A stretch of DNA of 64,000 nucleotides from Strigops habroptila. Taxonomy: Eukaryota; Chordata; Aves; Psittaciformes; Psittacidae. Both the position numbers and the translations under genes were made by a program. The notes under the pieces were generated by a model that saw only the letters and a program-made list of their open reading frames with translations, was not told where the DNA came from and ran no database searches. This document shows, in pieces, positions 24,001 to 37,500 of the stretch (within the stretch, counting starts at the first letter, position 1; each line of letters opens with the position of its first letter). The stretch spans positions 5,980,720 to 6,044,719 of the forward strand of contig NC_046358.1 in the NCBI RefSeq assembly GCF_004027225.2, written 5' to 3'.

Positions 24001-27000
24001 TCATATTCTGCTTGGTAAATGAAACTGTCAGACTCCAGACACTGCTTGATCACTTAGTTTTATTTTTATTACTTCCCTTTTTATATTTACCATTCCTTTT
24101 TTGACCTTTAGGGGTTGATAGCTGCAAGTTTCTCCTCCACTACTTGATCATTTTGCTTTAAATAACCAGCAATTTTAAAGTTCTTTTAAGAGTATTATAG
24201 CTCATTTAATTCAGGCTGGGAAGACAAATTAAGAGTCTAATGGCAATCAGCTTCTTGTTGCAGTCATATAGGATCTTGAAATGACAATGACATCTTTGTA
24301 ATATAATTGAATTTTCTGAGCTGTTTGTACTTTCAATTTCAAACATAGCATTGAATTTTTTAATCATGAAGCACTATTACAAGTTATTTTTTCTTTAGGA
24401 ATCCTGTTCTGATTTATGTGGGAGTGCTTAGAGCTGTGGATACAGCTTAGAGCTGCGTACCTAGTGCAAAAGATGTGCTTTGGAATTACTTCCCACATCT
24501 CTCTGGCCTTAATCAAGGGAAAACTTCAGATTACAGAATAATACTTCGGGGAACATTTTAAAACCTTTGAAGACTAAAACCAGGGCCGTGTAATGAAAGT
24601 GCTTTCTCCATATTAGTTTTGGACTCTGTGGCATAGTTGCATCATAAACTTACTTTCTGTCCTCCTAAGGCTTATTTTTCAGTGGGGTTTTTCCATATTT
24701 AGGGGACTTAGTTGAAGACTGGCTCTGTGCTCTGATGTCAGGAATCTGCATGATTCTAATGTCTTAAATTAAGCTACTTTTGGGTTGGTTTTTTTTTTAA
24801 GCATAATCAAGAACACAGAAACAGAACAAAAGAATGGATTCTGGTTTTTCCTTTTTCATTGTTTTGATTAATCATACACAAGATAATTGTTTGTTATACC
24901 TCTGCAGGCTGCTTTTGTTGGTGGGTTTGTTTAAAGCCTCCAGTCCAATGTAGCTTTATTTCCCATTTAATTTTATTTCCAATTTTCTGTTCATTTAGAT
25001 ATTGCTGCAAGCTAACTTCAAGTTGTCTCTGTGCAAAACGGTTTCTGTTTGGGTTTTTTTGTTTGTTTTAACACAAGAATTGCTGAGAATCATAGAATGA
25101 TTTGGGTTGGAAAGGACCTTAAGAACATCCAGTTCCAACCTCCTGCCACGGGCAGGGACACCTCACACTAAACCATGTCGCCCAAGGCTCTGTCCAACCT
25201 GGCCTTGAACACTGCCAGGGATGGAGCATTCACCACTTCCTTGGGCAACCCATTCCAGTGCCTCCCCACCCTCACTGTAAAGAACTTCTTCCTTGTATCT
25301 AACCTGAACTTCCTCTGTTTAAGTTTAAACCCATCACCCCTTGTCCTATCGCTACAGTCCCTGATGAAGAGTCCCTCCCCAGCATCCTTGTAGGCCCCCT
25401 TCAGGTATTAGAAGGCTGCTATGAGAACAGTCATAAAGCTCACAGGGAATTACCACAAATGGAGTTAATGGAAGACAAATCATGATGTTTGAGGAAAACT
25501 TAAATCTATAGCTGATCAGGTCCATTGTCAGAAATTCATGTGACCCTGTTGCTTAATACTGAACCTAGTCCTTTTCCTCCAGCACTTGTCTCAAGTTTTG
25601 ATCCTTGGAACTATTCTGGATATGAGTCATGTCACCCTTTTTGAACTGATTTTGTTGTTGTTACAGCATTGTTCGAATTCCAGTGTACATAGTTCGATTA
25701 CTTACCAAACTAGGACTCTTTTAGTTGTCTTGTTTGTTTAGCTGAAGTGATGCAGTGCAAAGAGGGGAAAATCAGTTGGGTTTCTTCGTTGTTTTGGTTT
25801 TGCATAAACTTTTATTGTTTTGCTCAGTCTTTTGAGTGGAGACATGAAAAGTGTTAGTGGGTGTGAATTGAATCAATATCTTTAACAAAACTGCTGGTAG
25901 AATTCAGGTCTGCTGTCCAGGATAGCATTTCTGGGTCATTTTATATAGTGTTGTTTCATGGAATTTAGGAAGATGTTGGCATCATCCATTTTGCAGAGGG
26001 GGTGGAAAACATGGAGTATAAACAAGGAGGGGCACTAAAAACTCCCTGGAGCTGTGTGATTGCTCACATATATTCCAAATTGGTTTAGGCATCTTGCAGG
26101 TCTCCTGTCTGTGGGTTTCAGAACTAGGTTTTATTGCTTAATCAGTGAAGCTCCTGTAAAGAGAGGGAGGGATTGTGCAATCTGGAGTCACTGACAAGAC
26201 TGTCTTCAGTAGGCACAATGTTTTCTTTGCTCTTTTGAGCTTTTGAGAGACATGGGGGTCTTGATAAAGCAGTTCGTCAAAATTAATCTGGGTGAAATAC
26301 AAGGGAAAGTGATTTGTTGTAGAAAATACTTTGACGAAATAGCATGTCTTGTGACTACAGCTTACATGAGGATCACTGGCAGCAAAGATAAAGCACTTTA
26401 GGCTGTACCGCTGCGTACAGTGTTTTCACTGTATCATCAGAAGTCTGATGATCTTCTGCTGGTTCTTGGAGAACTCACCCACATGTACTGTAGTGGGAAT
26501 GCTAAATTATGACTAACATTTATTAAATCATTAAAATTTGTTTAATACAGTAAAAAATACTCTTGAAATCTTTACTGTCTTGCGGATTCAAAGCCTGAGA
26601 CGCTGCAGTTTCATTTGGAGTAAATGAAATGGGATGTTTTCTCGTTAGTCCTGGACTCTTCACTGAAGAACAGACATTCTGAAAACAAGAGTTACTGGTT
26701 ACAAGATAGGTAGGTCCATGGCCAGAGCTGGGATAGTTCAGAGTACTCATAATCTGTTTCTCTTCTTTTTCTAGAGACAAGTTTGCTTGTGTTTGTGCAG
26801 GTCAGTGACACGCTTCATTGTTCACAACAGCTTTGGTTTTGTTGGTTTTTTTTCTTTCTAATACAAAATATACAGCTGGCCCATAACCTATGTGAAACAT
26901 TTTACAGTCAATGTATTCTGGAAGTCTTAAAACTCAACAAAGGGACTTTGAAACCGAAACTACCAGCACATGCTTTTCTCCTCTCTGTTTTTTTCCACGG

Positions 27001-30000
27001 AAGCTTATACGTGCATTCTCTCTGTGGATCCCAGATTGCAAAGCCAGAGACAGCTTTTATATTTCACTTGATGTTGCCTCTTTCTTCATCGGTCACTTGA
27101 GACCTCTTTGGGCAGCAGAATTGCCTACAGTTATTTGGACTTTTGTATCTTTTGGATAGAACTCCAATTATAAATTGCTCTTACTGATTGCAGCTTTTTT
27201 GTCTTTTCTTTTTAAACACTGGTAGAACTGTTTATGCTGTTTCTGTACATACGCATCAGGAAAGGCTTTTAGTGTTGGGCTCAGCATGCAAGCAAGCAGT
27301 TCTTTGGAGTGCGAATAGATTTGTAGGCTGAGAGCTGAAGGCCACATGAAAGAACTTTTTCTTCTCCCCCAGTGGAGAATGGAATAACATGAGGTAGTAC
27401 TCTGATACCTCCTTTGCGTCAAAGCCAGCTGCGCTCCCAGAATGGTGGTACTGGAATCTCCATAAAACTGATAGCACCAAAGGTGTTGTAAGGGGGGGAA
27501 TGGCATGTTCAGAGATGGGACCATCATCTCTGGAAAGTGCTCAAGTTTCTAACTGGAATTGTAAACCACTGTTTCTCTATTGCATCCTTTCTATATGGCA
27601 GTTTGAATGTGCGTCTTTTTATTCCCCTTCTCTCCCTACCTTTTTGTCAGTGTTTTCATGGGGTCCTGTAATACCATGAAGTATTACCCATTTGCTGCTT
27701 TGCTTGGGTTTTCTAGAGGTTCAGTATCTGTAAAAGTGACAATTACAAGTGAGCTTCTATCACTCTGAGGCTGGGGATTTTTAAGGCTTCTTTGAGGACA
27801 GCTGGCGCAGAGCAAGTAAAGGACTTGGGGTTGGACTGTGTAATGCTTTCCAACACTGTAAACAGCCCAGCATGCTGTCCTAAAATGCCCTGAAGGGAGA
27901 AAACTCAAGAAAGCTGCCAATTATAGAAAAATTTATGACTCTTCACTTTCAGAATTTCTCTGGTGCCCTGGACCACATCCAGGGCATCATCTAATAAGCT
28001 TCCAGTTGCTGGACTCCACTTTTGGTCATCCTGATTATAAAAATACCCTCCAACAAGAAGAAAACAGAAGAATACCAGTCCCAGAGACATTCCTTGTTTT
28101 GGTGGTCAGCTGTCTATCAGTTATGATAGCATGGGTATTTGTAACAGAAGCTGTTACTGAATCAGTCCACCACTTGCCTGGACAGGTTTGATCCAGTGAG
28201 CTGCAAGTTTTCTTTATGCTGAGGCTGGAAAAGTATTTTCAAACCCACTGTGTTTCATTTAAACTTTGTTAGTCAGATGGCTACTGAGTAGCTATAAATA
28301 CGGTTGGTACTTCCATGGTTTGTCTGCTAAGATGCCAAACATGCTGTCATAGTTTGGCTTCTTATATTTGAGCAGAATGTTTGGAGTTGGTGGGTATCTC
28401 GACTAGATTAGAGAAGGAACTCGGTCCTTTAAAAAACAATAACAACAAAACCCCCAAAACTGAACATATGATCCAGTAATACAGTTAAAGGCTTCCTGCT
28501 GAAGTGAGTGAAGGTAATGCCTGTGTCTACACTATATCTGTTTCTCCATTTGACAGCTGTAATTTTCTTTGCCAGACTGAAGTGTTGCTGAATGTGTCAC
28601 CAGGTGGTGGAGAGCAGTTAATGTGTTCAGGCTAATTCAGATAAAGGAGTAAACTCCCCCTTATGAAGCATGGGTAAAGCTTGGCTGCCAGAGGGATCTG
28701 GGGTAACGCTGGAGTGTCAGCCCCACTGGAGAAGGATACATTCAGTGTTTTCTGAAGAGATCCCAGCTTTTACGAATGTTGAGCCAGGTTAGCAGGGTCC
28801 TGTGTAGGCATCCGAGCCCTGAGTTTCTTTTGTTTTCTTTTCAAATGGGATAGAGAGGTGAGTCAGAATAAGCTGAAAAAGCCAGGGAAAGTTCCTGAGG
28901 GAAAACCATCAAGTTCAAACATGCTCAGAAGGCTCACATATGGAGTGTGTGCAATAGCCAAATGAGTACACATCTGCAAAGGTCTAGATAAGCTGTCTCA
29001 AGGTAGGTACTTGATTTTTTTTTTTTATTGTGAAGGGGACTTGGCCTTTCAATGAGGTGAATACAAGAGGTTCACTAACTGCAGTTGTAGGTGTTACCTG
29101 TTTCTTCATTTTGCAATATGTAAACGTGGCATAAAGATGTTTGTTAAACCTCTTGATTTCCTTGTTGCTGTTTTACTTCAGGGAACAGTCCTCCTGATAG
29201 GACTGAAACGTTGCTGAGTTTTCAGAGCTTGTTCTTTCTCATGAGTAACTGGGTTATCCTGCTTGTCAGTTATCAGGATCTCTTAAGTTTCTAACGTTCC
29301 TTGTCCTTTACAGCTATCGAAAGGCTATTCCAAAGCTAATGTTTGAAATCTCTTCAAACTTCCAGCTTATTCCAGCTGCAAGTCCGGTCTTCCATTTGCG
29401 TCCAGTTTATATCTGTATTCTTGGGTTGTTGTAGTTCTTACTACTTGAATGCACCCATATAGAATATTCACCTACTGTTTTCTTAATTTTACTCAATGAA
29501 ATTAGACCTAAGGTTTCCTCCTGTAAAATAGGCTTTTTGTTGCCTGTCCTCTGAGCTGTCCTCCCCTCTGCACTGCTTACCATCTGAATCCAGTCATTGC
29601 TGAAAATGGGTGCCTGGAGCTGTTTGCAGAATCCTGATGAGGATTTATTAGCATTTAGTGAAAAAAGGGTTTTGGGTTAGTGATTCCTGTATTATACTGT
29701 GCTTTTGGCTGTATCTACTCCAGTTGTCCTTGGTTTGGCTTTTTTGGATCCGGGCTTTTTTAATCTGCACGGTCATGCTGCAAGTGGATTCTTAAAAGCA
29801 ACATCTTTAGTTTTTGTGTTGCTTTCCAATAAGGCTTTTATTTTGTAGAATAATTCCTACCTAATGTTTGGCTGACTTTCATGGATTCATGAAAGAAGGC
29901 TTATTTTACACTGCAGAGTTCAGCTTCTCTAAAGTAGATGATCCCCATGCTGTTCACATTAAGCATCAGGGAATTTCCAGCTAGCTTGAATGTCTTTGTG

Positions 30001-31337
30001 GTGAATTTCTGTTCTAGGAAGATGGATGCCTTTACTTGTTCATCACTTCAGTACCCTTTATTGTACTTTTACAAATGAAAACTGGTCTGCTTTATTAGAA
30101 CTCCTTTTCCTGGCTTATCTCTTCACACAGCTCCTCTCTGTAAGCAGCAGCTGCCTTAAATCATCTGCTCAGGAGGTTTTTTTAGGGCGAGTGGGAAGAC
30201 AGAAGGATTTGCCAATGACCATTCTGAGTTCTGCCATTTAACAATTCAGCTCTTCTTAGGTACATGAAGCTTCTTCCCCCCGTATGTGTGGTTTTTGCTT
30301 TTCTAAGCTGCCACTTCCTTCTCTGTTGAATATTGATGGGTTTGTTCAGTGTAGCATGAACTGAGGAGGATTTATCTTTACATCTTTATGTTCTAAGGGG
30401 GTAACAGAGTGGTATGTGCACGTTGCTGGGACCAGAAGGTAATAGCATTGCGTCAGCATTTGGTTTATGTATTCTAAGAAACTCCTGTTTCTGGAGAGCT
30501 TTTGGTGGCAAACTCCAATGTATGAGACCATTCAAAAGTTGTACAACTTGGTTGCTGTTGTATTTAGTTCCTTCAGAGAATTAACTTTTTTCCCCCTGGA
30601 AAGCTGGCATTAATGCTTTCCTCAAAGTGTGCTAAAAGCACTAATCTGTGCCATTGTGCATTACTTGAGTGAACTGTTGTTCTAAGAGCAATCTAGATGG
30701 AAAGATAATGTGCAGACAGGCAAAATGAATCATCTTGATGGAGTTGGCCAAGATACCACTGCAGTGTAAGGTTTTGGTCTGATACAGGGTTGTTTTCGTA
30801 CGTTGTAAGCTATTGTGATGGAATTGCGAGTAATTTGGGCTTGAGGTCTCTCAATTGTCTGACCTTTGCAATGATAATAATTACTATTACTGAAATCTGA
30901 ATAATTCCCTGGAGACTCCTCTGTCATATTGTCAATTTTTTAACACTATGCCAATAACTGTCAGTCACCCTTCCTGAACAGGACCTAATTCTTCAAGGTG
31001 TAAAGACTGTCTATTCATAAACCTCTTTTTCCTTCTTATATATAGCAGGAGATGGAGGGAAGGGAAGGATTTTCAAGGCCAGTTTTTTATTCTCTTTAGT
31101 TGTGTACGCCAAGGGCATGTGAACAAAGAAAGGGGTGGAGGCTTTCAAAAGCCTTTCAAAGTAATCTTTGGCTGCAGAAATGCCAAAATTGGGCCTCATT
31201 AATGGAAGAAGGTAACAAAGGCTGCAGGAGAGAATAGATTTTTCTCTTAAATGTAGTCTTTTGGGATTTAAAGCTCTTACTTCATCTAGGTGATTGAGGT
31301 AAAAGCTGCCTGCTTTATCATTCTCTTCTCTTTCTAG
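20500..31337 (+). other. AMBRA1: AMBRA1 intron 1
   Basis: A 10.8-kb intron lies between the probable first exon and the exon with the start codon. Apart from one CR1 fragment at 25088-25429, I see no exon, pseudogene or structured RNA. The sequence is AT-rich with scattered T-runs. Confidence 0.6.
25088..25429 (-). mobile_element. CR1 LINE, 3' fragment (reverse orientation)
   Basis: The plus strand starts with AATCATAGAATGATTTGGGT, the reverse complement of the CR1 3' end. It reads on for about 340 nt through the ORF2 C-terminus, ending near GAAGGCTGCTATGAGAAC. It is 5'-truncated. It is close in wording to the copy at 37868, so the two probably come from the same or sister subfamilies. Confidence 0.95.
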
Positions 31338-31593
31338 GTTTCCATGAAGATAAACAATTGAAATGTGGATAGCCTATTTGTAGCTTGGTGGTGGTTGTCA
31401 TCTGGAACCTGCTGGTGGCTCCTCCCAGTAGCTGGTGTCACGTTGGCTGCTAAAAGCCATGAAGGTTGTACCGGAGAAGAATGCTGTCCGCATCCTGTGG
31501 GGTAGGGAACGGGGCACCCAAGCCTTGGGTGCTCAGCGGCTCCTGCAGGAGTTGGTGGAGGATAAAACTCGATGGATGAAATGGGAGGGCAAG
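31338..31593 (+). CDS. AMBRA1: AMBRA1 exon 2: 121 nt 5' UTR plus coding residues 1-45
   Basis: The acceptor TTTCTAG ends at 31337 and the donor GGCAAG|GTAAGG follows 31593. The coding part is 135 nt, frame 0 at the exit. The untranslated part holds two tiny upstream ORFs, listed separately. Confidence 0.92.
31344..31383 (+). promoter_or_regulatory. two consecutive micro-uORFs in AMBRA1 leader
   Basis: Two upstream frames lie in the 5' UTR part of exon 2. ATG at 31344 runs 5 codons to TGA at 31359-31361. ATG at 31363 runs 6 codons to TAG at 31381-31383. The second stop is 75 nt before the AMBRA1 start. Both are read directly from sequence. An effect on translation is inference. Confidence 0.65.
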
Positions 31594-34500
31594 GTAAGGT
31601 TGTGGGATAGAGGTGCATAGCTTGACCTTGGAGTGGGGGAAGGGAGGCAGGGATTTGAAATAAATTGTCTTGTGATTGTACATTTGATGTGTTACACTTG
31701 ATATGCTCTCTGGCTCTGTTCAGTTCCTGCAGCGATGTGATACTAGATACGTTCCTGCAGCGGGTTCCCCTTGTTGTCTGTGTGGCTTACAGTTAAAGTA
31801 TGATCATATGACACTTGCAACACTTCCTGCTTTGTTGGCTTTTTCAGAAAGTTGAGTTACCAGACAGTCCACGCTCCACCTTCTTGCTGGCGTTTAGTCC
31901 AGACAGGTAATTAACTCCTAGTTCGTTCCCTGTTTCAGCAGTCTCCTTACACTTACAAAAGTGATGGAGGCATTTGCCCATTGAGTTGTCCAGTCCTGAA
32001 TAGCTGAGTGAAACTTCTGGTTCCTGACGTGCATGGATGGAACGTGTGCACCTTCCTAATCTCACAGCTTCAAGCATAGTTGGTGTTTAATCTCTGAGGT
32101 ACCCAAGCGATGCATAGTTCTAAGGAAAAAGGATCCGTGCGGCCACCGTGGGATTTCATAAGAAACTTGAGGGAGTAAAGGGTGTTTTAGCACAACATGC
32201 CAAGTGATGTGGCACACCCACTGGGATAGCTAGGACTAAAGAACAGAGCAGAATGATGAGTGTATTGGAAGCAGAAACGGAGGTGGGGTCTCTTAGTGTC
32301 ACTTGATTTGACAGTGGTTGAGATGGTGTGGAGAATTGGGAATATTTATTTGCCCCGATCTGTTACTCAGGAGTTCCTTCTGAGCTGCATGTTCACTCTG
32401 ACTTTCAAGGTCAAGTTTGTGCTTGCAGATTGGATGAGCTCATGTTTGCATGGACCCTGAAATCTGGCTACAGGAAACTTTGTGGCCATTGGTGAAACAG
32501 TAGCCTTGTACCCTTTGAGCTCTGTGTGGGAGAGCTGCTGGGTTAGGTGTGAACAGACCCTCTTGAGATGAAGCTAACCGTGGTCTGGTGTTGCTATATG
32601 CTTCTCATGCTAATGTTTATCCTACCTTCTGCATTCCCAGGACCCTAATGGCTTCCACACATGTGAACCACAACATCTACATCACAGAGGTGAAAACGGG
32701 CAAATGTGTTCATTCCTTGGTTGGACATCGCCGCACTCCCTGGTGTGTCACCTTCCATCCCACCATCCCGGGTCTCATTGCTTCAGGATGCCTAGATGGG
32801 GAGGTTAGAATTTGGGATTTACACGTAAGTCTTCCCTGAAACTTCTGTGCCTTTGGTATTTGGTGGGTGGTGGCTTTTTTGGCTGAGTTTGTTTCCCAAA
32901 TATTGCCTGGTAAGAGCTGTTTGGAAGCTTTGCTGGGGTCTGTCTCTAAGACCACAGAAAAGATCATAGCCATCCTCTTCTCTCTAGAAAGGAGGTGACA
33001 GATTCAGTCCCACCAGGTAGGCTGTGCTCCTTAGCCATGCCTGTTTATTTGGTTAGTGATAATGCTGGAGAACTTTGTACAAGGTGCCTGTTTAGTTTAT
33101 GTGAAAGACGTGCTGTTTTTGTTCCATTGACCATATCTGAACTTTTTGTTAGAGAAGCTGCTGCTCTGCCAGCTCTGGTGACTGGCAGAGAGACAAAACA
33201 CATATATTTACCTGGTTGCTTTGAAATGCAGCTTTTTTACAGGCTGCTTGAGACACACTTACCTACAAAAATACATCTATGGTCATTGTTGGGAGTAGTG
33301 TTATGTTCTAGGCATGACTTATGACCTTGCATCAGAGCAGCTGTTGTTGTTGCCAAGAAAGCATGTCACTTCCATGCTCTAGGCAGAGTCTTGGAGAGAT
33401 GGAAACCAAATGATCTTAAACTTTGTGAAAAATGGCTTGTGATTCTTGACTCCTCATTCAGGGTGGAAGTGAGAGCTGGTTCACAGATAGCAACAATGCC
33501 ATCGCATCGCTTGCTTTTCATCCTACGGCTCAGCTCTTGCTGATTGCAACTGCCAACGAGATACATTTCTGGGACTGGAGTCGTCGGGAGCCCTTTGCAG
33601 TGGTGAAAACAGCTAGTGAAATGGAGCGGGTCAGGTGAGTTCCTGCTTCCAGGGGAAGAGAACATTTGTATGTGAAAAATGGTCAGATTTGGGGGATGTT
33701 GGGGGGATCCTCTGGGATGCTGCACTGAGGCAGTGGAGGGTATTGCTTGCAGCTCCTTGACTCAGCTGGTAGAAAGAGTGCTGTGGGCAGGAAGAAAAGG
33801 CAATTGGAAAGAATAGATCAGCTTGGTTGTTCATATTTGTGCCAAATAAACATCCAGAATCTACTTGATGTTCATTTGTCAGCTTAGTAATTAAACTTGT
33901 CAGCAATAAGGCTGAGAGAACCCAGAAGTTGTTGGAAGAGAGTGCTGAGCCATTACTTTGGTGCGGTTAAAGAGCAAACTGCATTGCTGGAAACTTGATG
34001 CCTTCTTTTGACCAATTTAAAATAAGACAATAATTCAAGACAAGTTAATTTCTCCTTTTGTACCAAATTCCAGTTTGTAATATATACCTACATACTCCTT
34101 AAAATTTCCTGGCTACTTCAATTGATACAGCAGTACTTGGTTCCAGCTTTTAACTTCTGTATAGTGTTGCTGTGGACTATAAAATTGCTGCAGTCTTCAG
34201 CTTGATAAGTGTGTTTCTTTCTTCTTAATGCATAAACTTTTTGGCATCCTTCAGAGGATGATGGTGGTAATACAGTAATGTTCTCACTGCAAATATTTCA
34301 CATGGGATTTTCTTCCTTGCTCTGTCCAGCTTCCTGTGTTAATGTGGAATGTGACCTAATGATTAATACTCTGGCTCTGCTTTTGTTTTAGGCTGGTACG
34401 GTTTGATCCCTTGGGACACTACTTGCTCACAGCAATTGTTAACCCTTCTAACCAGCAGGTAAGGGGAATGTCTGTACCTGTGTTGATTGGCTAATTACAA

Positions 34501-37500
34501 GATGCTCTCCATGCATTAACCCTAATCTGTTCCTAAGCAGCCTTGTGCCTTTCTGAAAACCCGAAGTCCTAAGCCAAGACTGTCTTGCCTTAATTGGTCA
34601 CATGAATATTCTTGTGGTATGTGCAGGGCTATTAAAGAGCTCTCCAAAGTGTGTTTGTTTTGCCCTCGCTGTCTCATCAATAGTAGGACAGATGTCCCAA
34701 TGGCCCTGCTCTTTCAGTTCTGGTTTCACATTCTGCTGGATTTGAAGCTATGCAAGGTATTAACAATGCTCACTACAGCTGCTGACCCTCAGATGCTCAT
34801 GCTTCTGTTCATATGAATAGTGTATTGTCAAAGCTTACTGGGCTGTAGAAGAGGTCATTTGGATCCATAGAATGAACTTTGAAATAGTCTCACCTCTGTT
34901 CATGCAAGTCAAGGCCTCTAGGAAGGGACTTACCACATGCTTTCATCTGGGATGGTAGCTGCCTCTCTGCTGTTTATTTGGAGGTGTAGGATTTTGCTGT
35001 GGGGTGACTGAACTCTGACTGCTTCCCTCTGCAGAGTGATGAGGAAGTGGAAATCTCCGTGGACAGCACAGAGCTGCCGCATTACCGCCAGCGCGCTATC
35101 CTTCCGTCTCAGCCCGTGAGGCGCACACCCCTCCTCCACAACTTCCTGCATATGTTGTCCTCCCGCTCCTCTGGCATACAGGTGGGAGAGCAAAACAGTG
35201 TTCAAGACTCTGCTACCCCATCCCCTCCACCGCCTCCACCACCACCACCTCCGCCTCCAGCCAGTGAGAACACAAGGGCATCTGTCTATAACAGGCTCCG
35301 AGAGCGTGTCAGCTATCCCACAGCAGAGTGCTGCCAGCACCTGGGGATGTTGTGCCTTTGCAGCCGATGCTCTAGTGCAAGACTTCCTTCTTCTCTCTTC
35401 CCACACCAGGAAAACGCACCCTCCACGTCTTCTGGGGCCACTGGCACTTCCTTCTCCTCTGTGCAGACAGAGCCTTATCAACCCCCAGAGCAGGCATCCG
35501 TAGCGCAGGAGGAGCAGGGGATACTTAACAGGCCCTCTGCTTTCAGCACAGTTCAGAGCAGCACTGCTGGCAACACCCTGCGCAACCTTAGCCTGGGCCC
35601 CACGCGGAGGTCCCTCAGCGGGCCCTTGGCAGGCCACCAGTCCCGGTACCAACAGTCTGCAAGAGAGATGGCTTCAGGCTTAGGTGGGTCTGACTGGTCC
35701 AGGACAGTGCTGAACATGAGCTCTCGGTCAGAGCTGGAAGCCATGCCTCCCCCTAGGACCAGTGCCTCCTCCGTGAGCTTGCTGTCAGTGCTGAGACAGC
35801 AGGAGGGAGGTTCCCAGGCATCAGTCTATACCTCTGCAACAGAAGGGAGGGGCTTTCTGGCCCCAGGGGCTGAGGTGGACAGTGGTAGTGGTGCTGGCCC
35901 GAGCAATCCGGCCAGCATCCGTAATGAGCTCCAGTGTGATTTGAGGCGATTCTTCCTGGAATATGACCGGCTTCAGGAGTTAGATCAGGGGATTGGTGGG
36001 GAGCCCAGCCAGTCGCAACAGGCTCAAGAAATGCTCAACAACAACATTGAGCCTGATCGGCCGGGTCCCTCCCATCAGCAGACTCCACACAGCAGTGAAA
36101 ACAGTTCCAATTTGTCCCGGGGTCACCTGAACCGCTGTCGTGCTTGTCATAACCTGCTGACCTTTAACAATGACACGCTGCGCTGGGAGAGAAGCACGCC
36201 TAGCTACACAGCAGGGCAGGTCCAGAGCACGTTTGAGGGTGTACCTCCAAATACCAGCCAGGTGCAGCCTGCAGAGAGAACCGAGGGCAGAGCTCCTGCC
36301 TCTGGCAGGCTGCAGCTGGGCAGCTCTTCCACCCCGCAGGAGGAGAGGACCGTGGGAGTGGTCTTTAACCAGGAGACGGGGCACTGGGAAAGAGTTTACA
36401 GCCAGTCGGCTTCAAGCAGACCTGGGAATGTATCACAGGAGGCCTTAAACCAGGAAATGCCTGAGGAAAGCTCAGAGGAGGATTCACTCAGGAGGTAAGA
36501 TATATGCTTGGCCTTCCTCCTCTGTTTTTGTTTTTCTTACACCTTTCCCATCTAGTCTGAGTTTTTTCAGTATTTTCAGAGTTCAAAACCTTTTCTCATG
36601 TGGTCATGTGCTATTTATGTAGATGAAAATAGAGACCTGGCATTGATGTCTCTTATAGCTGCCGTTGTCATGCTGCAGATAGGTTCTGAAGATTAAGGAC
36701 AGAGACCAGACCTCTCAATGGGAAAGGAGGATGATAGTGCAGGAAGCAAAAGGATGGGCTCTGGCAGCAGATCTCCGAGATGAACTGTGCTCCTGGTGTT
36801 TGCCAGGTGCTGCAGAAGGGTGGGAACACAAGATGTGCTATGGTGTCCTTTGTGCCCCATACCACACATGTGCTGCACATGGAGAATCTGCCCAGGGTGT
36901 GCATGGAGAATTGGGCACGAGTAGTGAGAATTGCTTTCTTGAGTGCCCTGTCTTGTTGATGTGGTTATTGTTAAGTTAGAAGAGTTAACAATCATTTCCT
37001 TGGTGTTGCATATAGGGCAAAAAAGGTCAAAGCCTTTGGGCATATATCTTAGCTGCATGGGTCAAACCCATGCAGTTGGCTTGCCCTTGATAAAGAGGTA
37101 GGTTTTGAAAGTGGGCTCCCATTTACCCATATCTAGTGTGAGACAGTTGGGAGCATGCTGATCACTGCAAATTTTAGGCTCTGCTGTATTCTTCAAGAAA
37201 GTGATTCTCTTTTGGAAGGACTTTTTTTTATACATACTTCAGATGTGTTGCAAGAAACAATGAGCCAAATTGAACTTGCACCAGGAAGGATCTGTGCTTT
37301 GTGTGTAAGTGTCTCCACTGGCTTGTATGGATGATTCAGCTACATTGGTACTTTGGATAGGGTTTCCCTGCTGGGTCTCAGTTTGACATCCTCTCCATCA
37401 AGTGATGTGTTCTTGTCAGAGGAAAGGTCCAGTCTTGCTGTTTCTTGGAAATGGATGCTTTGTGCTGTAGGAAAGCAAAGTTTCCAGGTTGAATGCAGAT

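Noticed and set aside
25175-25393. Open frame within CR1, and similar ones at 19464-19685 and 37934-38206
   Set aside because: These are the antisense reading of CR1 3' sequence, not host genes.
34930-35652. Antisense 240-codon frame opposite AMBRA1 exon 6
   Set aside because: It is the shadow of a GC-rich, Pro/Ser-coding exon, with no recognisable domain and a Trp/Arg run produced by the poly-proline codons read in reverse.
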